From the NCBI RefSeq assembly GCF_954871325.1, contig NC_088777.1, forward strand, positions 34,883,366 through 34,947,365: 64,000 nt of DNA, in the 5' to 3' direction. The translations under genes were made by a program, and so were the position numbers. Below the pieces are notes generated by a model. It saw only the letters and a program-made list of their open reading frames with translations, did no database searches and had not been told where the DNA came from. The stretch is from Gordionus sp. m RMFG-2023 (taxonomy: Eukaryota; Nematomorpha; Gordioida; Chordodea; Parachordodidae). Of this stretch, positions 58,660-64,000 are shown piece by piece. Positions within the stretch are counted from its first letter, which is position 1, and each line of letters opens with the position of its first letter.

Positions 58660-59799
58660 TAATGAGATAATTCGATATTTTTTTTTAAAAAAATCATCAA
58701 GTTAGAAAGTGCGGTCATGAGGATAAGAGACTTTCAGAAAAGTTCTATGAATAAGGGAATGTTTTTAGTTTAAAAAATACCTGTTGTGAATCTTGATTAA
58801 GGAACATCAGGATTATATTTCTCCGTTTGATTTCATTAATAAATAATTTATTAGATAGGAAATAAAAGGAATAAAGATAAGACCAATAGCTTCAACAGGA
58901 ATTACTATTTAATAGTGAAGGTTACGAAAGCTTGGAGATCCAAGTGTTGTTAAAATTAAAGTAATTGAGATCGAGGCTCTTCTTTCGATTATGGCCTTAA
59001 CTCTTAATCTGCTAGACATAGATAAAAATATGCTCGGTCTTCTGATTCGCGGGAGGGGGCTATGATTAAAGATCGTCATTAAAATTGGAGGAGTGTGGAT
59101 AGATATGAACGTTATATTCATTTGAATAAAATTGGGCAGAAGGGGGGGGGGGGTAGTTTTGATTTACTTATTTTTGCTTATTTTGATTTATTTAGTGGGA
59201 GGAGGTAAATTTTAGCGGGGGCAATATCTTTATTGGCTTAGGGGGGTGTAAAAGTTCCTTAATTAGAGAATGTTTCTAAAAATCTTTTTTCATACCTGAT
59301 TTACTAATACAGAAGGGTTGATTGAATTCTGTAAATAAAAAATGATAGCAGTTTTTGGTATAATTTCTTAACAATTTTTTAGTTATTATAATATATTTGA
59401 TAAGAATTGACCAAATATTGCATATTTTAGAATCTAATATATATAATCTCCGTAATCAAGAAATGAACGTTTTCATATAATCTTAATGTTATTTTTATTT
59501 TTTCTATCAACTATCAACTTAATGTTAATTTTATTTTTTCTATCAACTTTCCTATCATCTTAATGTTAATTTTATTTTTCTATCAACTTTCCTATCATCT
59601 TAATGTTAATAAATCGAAAGAGACTATATACCTCTAAAGTTCATCTACGAGATTCGATCCCCAAACTTAACGTTCCATAGGCAAACGTTTTTTCCAACTC
59701 AGCCCCATTCTATCTTAAAATTTTTAATACAATTCTTCCTATATATGAAACTATATTTTGATAAAGTAATTTTATTATATCAATATTTATTTTTTTTAT
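58660..59799. other. Unassigned stretch with a G run and a small tandem repeat
   Basis: 12 G at 59142-59153. 59482-59612 holds three units of about 43 bp built on CTTAATGTTAATTTTATTTT and TCTATCAACTTTCCTATCAT. The 58909-59121 reverse frame is GC-richer but matches nothing I know. Confidence 0.5.
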
Positions 59800-60318
59800 T
59801 GGAGGCTCCAGACTTGGAAAAAAAATTCAAAATTATTATCGGTTGGCCAGGTTTGAGAAAAATTTTTTAAAATTATAATGGGTCGGGCTAGGCTTGGAGA
59901 AAATTTTTCAAATTATTATCAGCTTGGACGCTTGATTTTTTATTACTAACTATGATTAGTCATTGACCTAAAACAAATTTTTTTGCAGGCCTGGGCTCGG
60001 CTCGGCCTGATCAAAAAACCAAGGCTCATATTTTCCAGTTCTCAACTACATAATTATTATGATCTTTGGTTGGGGGACCTTTCTTGGGAATTTTTTCAAT
60101 ATTAAAAATTAGGCATAGGTGATCAGTAATATTTTAATAAATAATATTGATATGGGTATCAAGTAAAAGCTTTAAATATATATTTACTCAAAAGCATTTA
60201 CACTTAGTTTAATGGTTTGGACCTGGCCTGAAGGAGAAGAGCGGGTTATAAAGAATAAAAATTGGATATTATTTTCAAATGACAGGTAACAACTATTATA
60301 ATTGTATGAAGAAGATTA

Positions 60319-60600
60319 TCATTCCCCGTCATTTTTGACGGGCTCAGCAATGCTGACTAACGGGAGCTCTGGTACTCTTAGTTATATATTTTTCATATTG
60401 CAGAAAGACGGGTCATCATACTTTAAATTAAGAATATCTTATGATGTGTGGTTCACAAATTTACCCCTTTTTCTCCCCTAAATTTTTATATTTTAATAAA
60501 GTATATTTAGTACCATATACACAAACTAATTACCCCTCAACCCCGTTATTCTTGACGGGTTATAGCTAGCATTATATATATATTTATATAGGTTTCTATA
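60319..60600. repeat. GACGGG palindromes
   Basis: CCCGTCAtttttGACGGG at 60325-60342, followed by CAGCAATGCTGACTAACGGG, and CCCCGTTATTCTTGACGGGT at about 60541-60560 with CTAG shortly after. The inverse AATGACGGGGAATGA is at 61383-61397. Copies of the first also start the window. These are hairpin-forming motifs, possibly transposon ends. A Helitron end is a weak alternative. Confidence 0.5.
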
Positions 60601-61332
60601 ATGAATTTAAAATGCACAAATAGGGCCCAGTCGATATTCTTTGATAAGAAAAGTTAAATTATCTAATATTCATTACCATAGAACGACCAAAGAATAAACA
60701 TTGTTTTATTTAGTGTAAGATTTTTCTGTGAAAGTAACAGTTATTATTATAATATTATATATTAAGTATTTTAAAAAAATTATGACAATTTTTCATTTAA
60801 AATCAAGACGATATTTATAAATAATTTATGGAGACAAAAAAACAGTTTAATTTTTAATAATACAATATTGTTAAAATGGTAATCCAAATAATGTCACGGC
60901 ATAGGTGATTTTAATTATTTCTCACGTGAAATATAATTTCTTAAGAGCACGACACCATATAGGATAAGTTGATTCTTAGACTGCGCTTAGATGGTCCAAA
61001 TGCCCCTAAATGCTCCGATATAAATAAATTGACTTTTTCGAAACCATTTCAAAGTAGTCAATTTAGTAGTTTGATAATTTTACAACATTTAATCTTAATT
61101 AGTGACTAATATAATTTAGCACTATTGTTTCGTAAATATTTTTAAAAAGAATAGCATTCTTCATGAAGCATTTACTTTTAACTTTTACACTTCATAAATG
61201 TGTCAAAAATTATATCGAATCCAATTTTGCGACACTATATTATTTTTTAATGATAAAAACAGTTTGAAACTTATAAAGGTTTAAGCGACCATTTTTTGCT
61301 TAAAAATTGGCATTTTAATAACATAGTAGTAT

Positions 61333-61446
61333 GAGAATTTTATTCGTTCTTTTACGATAGATGTTACCTTTTATTTAAAAAAAATGACGGGGAATGAGAA
61401 TTTTATTCGTTCGTTTACTATAGATGTTACCTTTTATTTAAAAATC
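61333..61446. repeat. Short tandem duplication (about 68 bp)
   Basis: GAGAATTTTATTCGTTC followed by TAGATGTTACCTTTTATTTA occurs twice, separated by AATGACGGGGAAT. Confidence 0.85.
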
Positions 61447-61589
61447 ATATCCAATTTTTATTCTTTTTACCCCCCCCCCCTCCCCATCATGTTTAGTCCA
61501 ATTCATTAAGACTAAAAATGAACACTATTTTTTTGAGTCAAAATATATTTAAATTGGCCTTTACCTCATATCAAATTCTTTGTTAAAAT

Positions 61590-63074
61590 CAGGGATGTGA
61601 ACCCGGACCCTGAACCCTCATTTTGGCTGTACCCGAACCCGGACCCTTTTTAAAAGTGGAGAGTCCAAGGGTTCTAGGTATAAAAAAAAAATTTTAAAAA
61701 TAAAAATATATATTTTATAAATAATATAAAAAATTTTTTTTAACAAATAATTTAAAAAATTTTAAATTTTATTAACTTTTTTTCTTGGAATCATTTATTT
61801 TATTTACACCTTTCGATTTTCTTCCTGGGCTTCCATTTTATCTAGAGATTGATATCATAAATTATTTTCTAGTGTAGGTAATAATATTTACTCTACAATT
61901 TTCTAGTAATGATTGCCTAAAAAATAATCACTTTGAAACTATAATTAATAAAGCAAGGGATGTTGCAAAATATTTAATCCCACAATTGCAAGAATATTAA
62001 AATCAATGAAAAGGTCAATGACAATATTAGATTGCACAACACGTTGATCCTCAAATTGTATGATGCTAGATCGATTATTAAGTTTGAAAGATTTCTGTAA
62101 TGATTTTATTATAGGAGCATGCTAAGTCATTTTGTCAGAAGAAGATTGGTGCCAAAATAACAACATTAAGATTAAAATCAGAACAATTATGTTAATTTGA
62201 TTTTTATGGCATATGGATTAGATGCCGATTAGATTTAGAAAGATTTATTAGTCCTTTTTCATAACGAAATATTAGAAAACATGAAAATTTGAGAGTAACA
62301 ATATTTGCAAAATAGTGTTTTATAAGCTTCTATATATTTAGACCCTCGATATCAAGTTTTATTGAGTACTGAGCAAAAATAAATGGCTAAAGACCATCTT
62401 AAGGATTTATGGCATACACAAAACTCCATTATTTACAATATATTAGAGGCTACGACAATACCTACTGGTTTTAGTGATAATAATGATAATGATAACAAGA
62501 TAGATAATCTTGAAATTTTACTTTTTGATAGAGAAAAAAAAATCATATTATCATCAGAGAGAAAGGGGGATCAAAAAATGCCTATTGCATCTTTAATAAA
62601 AAGTTCCCAGAAAATAAGAGAATGAATAAGGATACAAATATCTTAAAATTCTGGGAAGAAAATTCTTCAATATATCTAGAATTATATATTTTGTCTAGAA
62701 TCGTCATGGCTGTACAGGCGACACAAGTCAAATAATTTATGTAATATAAAGATAACTATCTATTTTAGGTAAGCGTAGAACGTGGATCTTCATCTTTAAA
62801 ATATATATTGTCTAATTTACGTGGAAATCTCAAGGATGATATTTTAGAAGATATTATGATTGTGCGATTGAATAAAACATTTAAAATTTAAATTATTTCA
62901 TTTTTAAATTTTTAATTTGTAAATTATGAATGTGTATATATAGTAGTATAATAATAAATGAATGAAAAAATCTTTTTCAAGTCATTCTATTTATATTACC
63001 TGAACCCGGACACTTTTTTAATTTTATTACTGTACCAGAACCAGGACCTGGACCCTTTTTTTTGTCGAAGGGTT
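61590..63074 (+). mobile_element. hAT transposon L (GTGAACCC ends), perfect TSD
   Basis: The left end is CAGGGATGTGAACCCGGACC and the right GGGTTCACATCTCAG; the last bases differ from a perfect inverse. GTTAAAAT duplications lie at 61582-61589 and 63075-63082. Subterminal GAACCCGGACC(C) repeats occur on both sides. It carries + strand transposase remnants. It sits inside element K. Related end fragments occur at 39786 and perhaps 37130. Confidence 0.93.
62383..62890 (+). pseudogene. hAT transposase C-terminal half (element L)
   Basis: 62383-62625 encodes DHLKDLWHTQNSIIYNILEA and ATTIPTGFSDNN, a variable linker region. After a stop, 62640-62740 gives LKFWEENSSIYLELYILSRI and VMAVQATQV. 62770-62890 gives VSVERGSSSLKYILSNLRGN and LKDDILEDIMIVRLNKTFKI. 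The last blocks are the hAT dimerisation domain (P.L...A..IL.V.ATQVSVER.FS.LK.ILS.LR..L....LE..L..R.N). Broken by stops and a gap. Confidence 0.88.
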
Positions 63075-63600
63075 CACATCTCAGGTTAAAATATTACTAA
63101 TTATCTATGGTTAATATTTAATATTAAAAAATCCAAAACCAGGTCCAAGGCCACAATAGTTTTGAAAAATTTTTCACAAGCCCTGTCAAAGATCATAATA
63201 ATTTTGATAGTTCAGAACTAAAATAAAATTTTAAAAAAATCATAATGCATTTAAAAATGCTATCAGAATCAGCATGGTCCTTGGTTTTTTGATCAGGCCC
63301 TGCCTGCCCAGGCTTGCAAAAAAATATTTTAGGCCAATGTCTGGCCCATATTATATATAAAATTTCCAAGCATCCAAAACCTTAATAATTTTTAAAAAAA
63401 TTTTTCAAGCCTAGCCCACCTCATAATAATTTTGAAAATTTTTTCTCAACCCTGGTCCAACCTATAATAATTTTACAAAATTTTTCCCAAGCCTGGCCCA
63501 TTATAATTTGTAAAAGATTTTCCCAAGCCAGGTCAAAGCCCATATCAATTTTGAGGAATATTATCCAACCCAGCCCAACCCATAATTTTCCCAAGCCCGG

Positions 63601-64000
63601 AGATAGTTAAATTTCTAATTAATTTATCATCAAATGAAGGGGAAATCTCCTATTTATCAGTCCCGTTACGGGTTAACTCCTAGTATACATACAAAAAGCA
63701 CATGAATTCGTAATGGGAAAGCCCGGGTAAACCACTTATTGGAGAATCATGACAAAATCAGGTCTGTCCTAATATTTTTACAAAAAATAAATCTTACCTC
63801 GTTTTATTGGAGATAACCCCAAAAATTATATTATGGAGAAAAATATGGATTGAAATTGCGTCCACTGCAATAATTCTAACAAAATATTTTTTATAATACT
63901 GAATGATTAATTTTTGCATCATTATTTGTTATCCATTAAATAAAAAATGATTCTTATACTTTTTTTACTATGATCAATTTAAATTATATCTAGAAAATAA
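63601..64000. other. Unassigned right edge
   Basis: TCCCGTTACGGGTTAACTCC at about 63660 is another short palindrome. No gene and no PKC exon 5. Confidence 0.4.

Larger units (their letters stand above)
59800..63600. mobile_element. Inverted-repeat element K with about 40-bp subrepeats (hosts a hAT)
   Basis: The left end region (59800-60110) and right end region (63105-63600) are inverted relatives: GCCTGATCAAAAAACCAAGG at about 60005 versus CCTTGGTTTTTTGATCAGGC at about 63280. Both arms consist of degenerate units like CCCAAGCCTGGCCCATTATA followed by ATTTTGAAAATTTTT. The core contains a hAT (61590-63074), short palindromes and small duplications. No transposase of its own was recognised. 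It may be a foldback-type element or a pair of arrays. Confidence 0.6.
57437..64000 (+). other. PKC intron 4, 5' part (runs off the window)
   Basis: It starts with GTAAAT after exon 4 in phase 1. The expected exon 5 would begin with two bases completing a codon and then finish the C1B finger (a Cys followed by a VH..C..NVPSLCG-like stretch). I searched 57437-64000 by eye and did not find it, so this intron is at least 6.5 kb long. Confidence 0.85.

Noticed and set aside
57437-64000. PKC exon 5
   Set aside because: Looked for the end of C1B (a Cys then VH..C..NVPSLCG) after an AG in the correct phase; nothing fits.

Overview
This window comes from a very AT-rich animal (metazoan) nuclear genome, roughly three-quarters A+T by eye. 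It holds no bacterial, organellar or compact-genome features. The one host gene I can prove is a conventional (calcium/diacylglycerol-type) protein kinase C, read on the + strand and spread over almost the whole window. Four short coding exons are present: 4883-5046 (start codon, pseudosubstrate, first part of the C1A zinc finger), 25051-25082 (a 32-nt microexon), 55268-55350 (83 nt, end of C1A) and 57325-57436 (112 nt, C1B). Their splice phases join exactly and give 130 codons plus one base. All eight C1A zinc ligands are present. The introns are 20,004, 30,185 and 1,974 bp. A fourth runs off the right edge. The rest of the kinase (remaining C1B, C2, catalytic domain) is not in the window. 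The species cannot be fixed from this; an invertebrate with a repeat-swollen AT-rich genome fits best.

Almost everything else is transposon debris inside the PKC introns. The dominant class is hAT DNA transposons. Eleven insertions can be delimited by inverted ends plus 8-bp target-site duplications, eight of them with perfect duplications: 12756-13136, 15189-16538, 18197-19808, 20998-23610, 25830-28310, 45380-47216, 50634-51808 and 61590-63074. Three have one or two mismatches: 9590-9991, 17114-18133 and 56325-57296. Seven of the eleven keep recognisable fragments of hAT transposase (BED finger, core or C-terminal dimerisation segment).

Nesting is common. A 5'-truncated LINE with a poly(A) tail (26424-28154; reverse transcriptase C-terminal part plus a CCHC/PD-type endonuclease-like region) sits inside the hAT at 25830-28310, and a second copy of that hAT near 34 kb preserves the empty site. 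A tRNA-derived SINE (about 9712-9900) sits in a small hAT-like MITE, which itself sits beside or inside a long-TIR element (about 7755-10620). A hAT (45380-47216) sits in a tandem repeat inside a larger inverted-repeat element (44303-47900). Another hAT (61590-63074) sits inside a 3.8-kb inverted-repeat element (about 59800-63600).

Layout. 1-4860: upstream of the PKC start codon; includes a composite foldback element (680-3430) with two minisatellites. 4883-5171: PKC exon 1 and a duplicated, decayed copy of its 3' half. 5.2-25 kb (intron 1): GGCCC-rich hAT MITEs, long-TIR element B, SINEs, a hairpin MITE and four large hATs. 25-55 kb (intron 2): hAT with LINE, an inverted-repeat element with a 21-bp minisatellite, a LINE remnant, long-TIR element C, a MULE-like remnant, the nested 44-48 kb element, a hAT at 50.6 kb and a SINE at 52.5 kb. 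55.3-57.4 kb: exons 3 and 4, with a hAT ending 28 nt before exon 4. 57.4-64 kb: intron 4, with nested element K. All other long open frames look like chance frames or shadows in AT-rich repeats.
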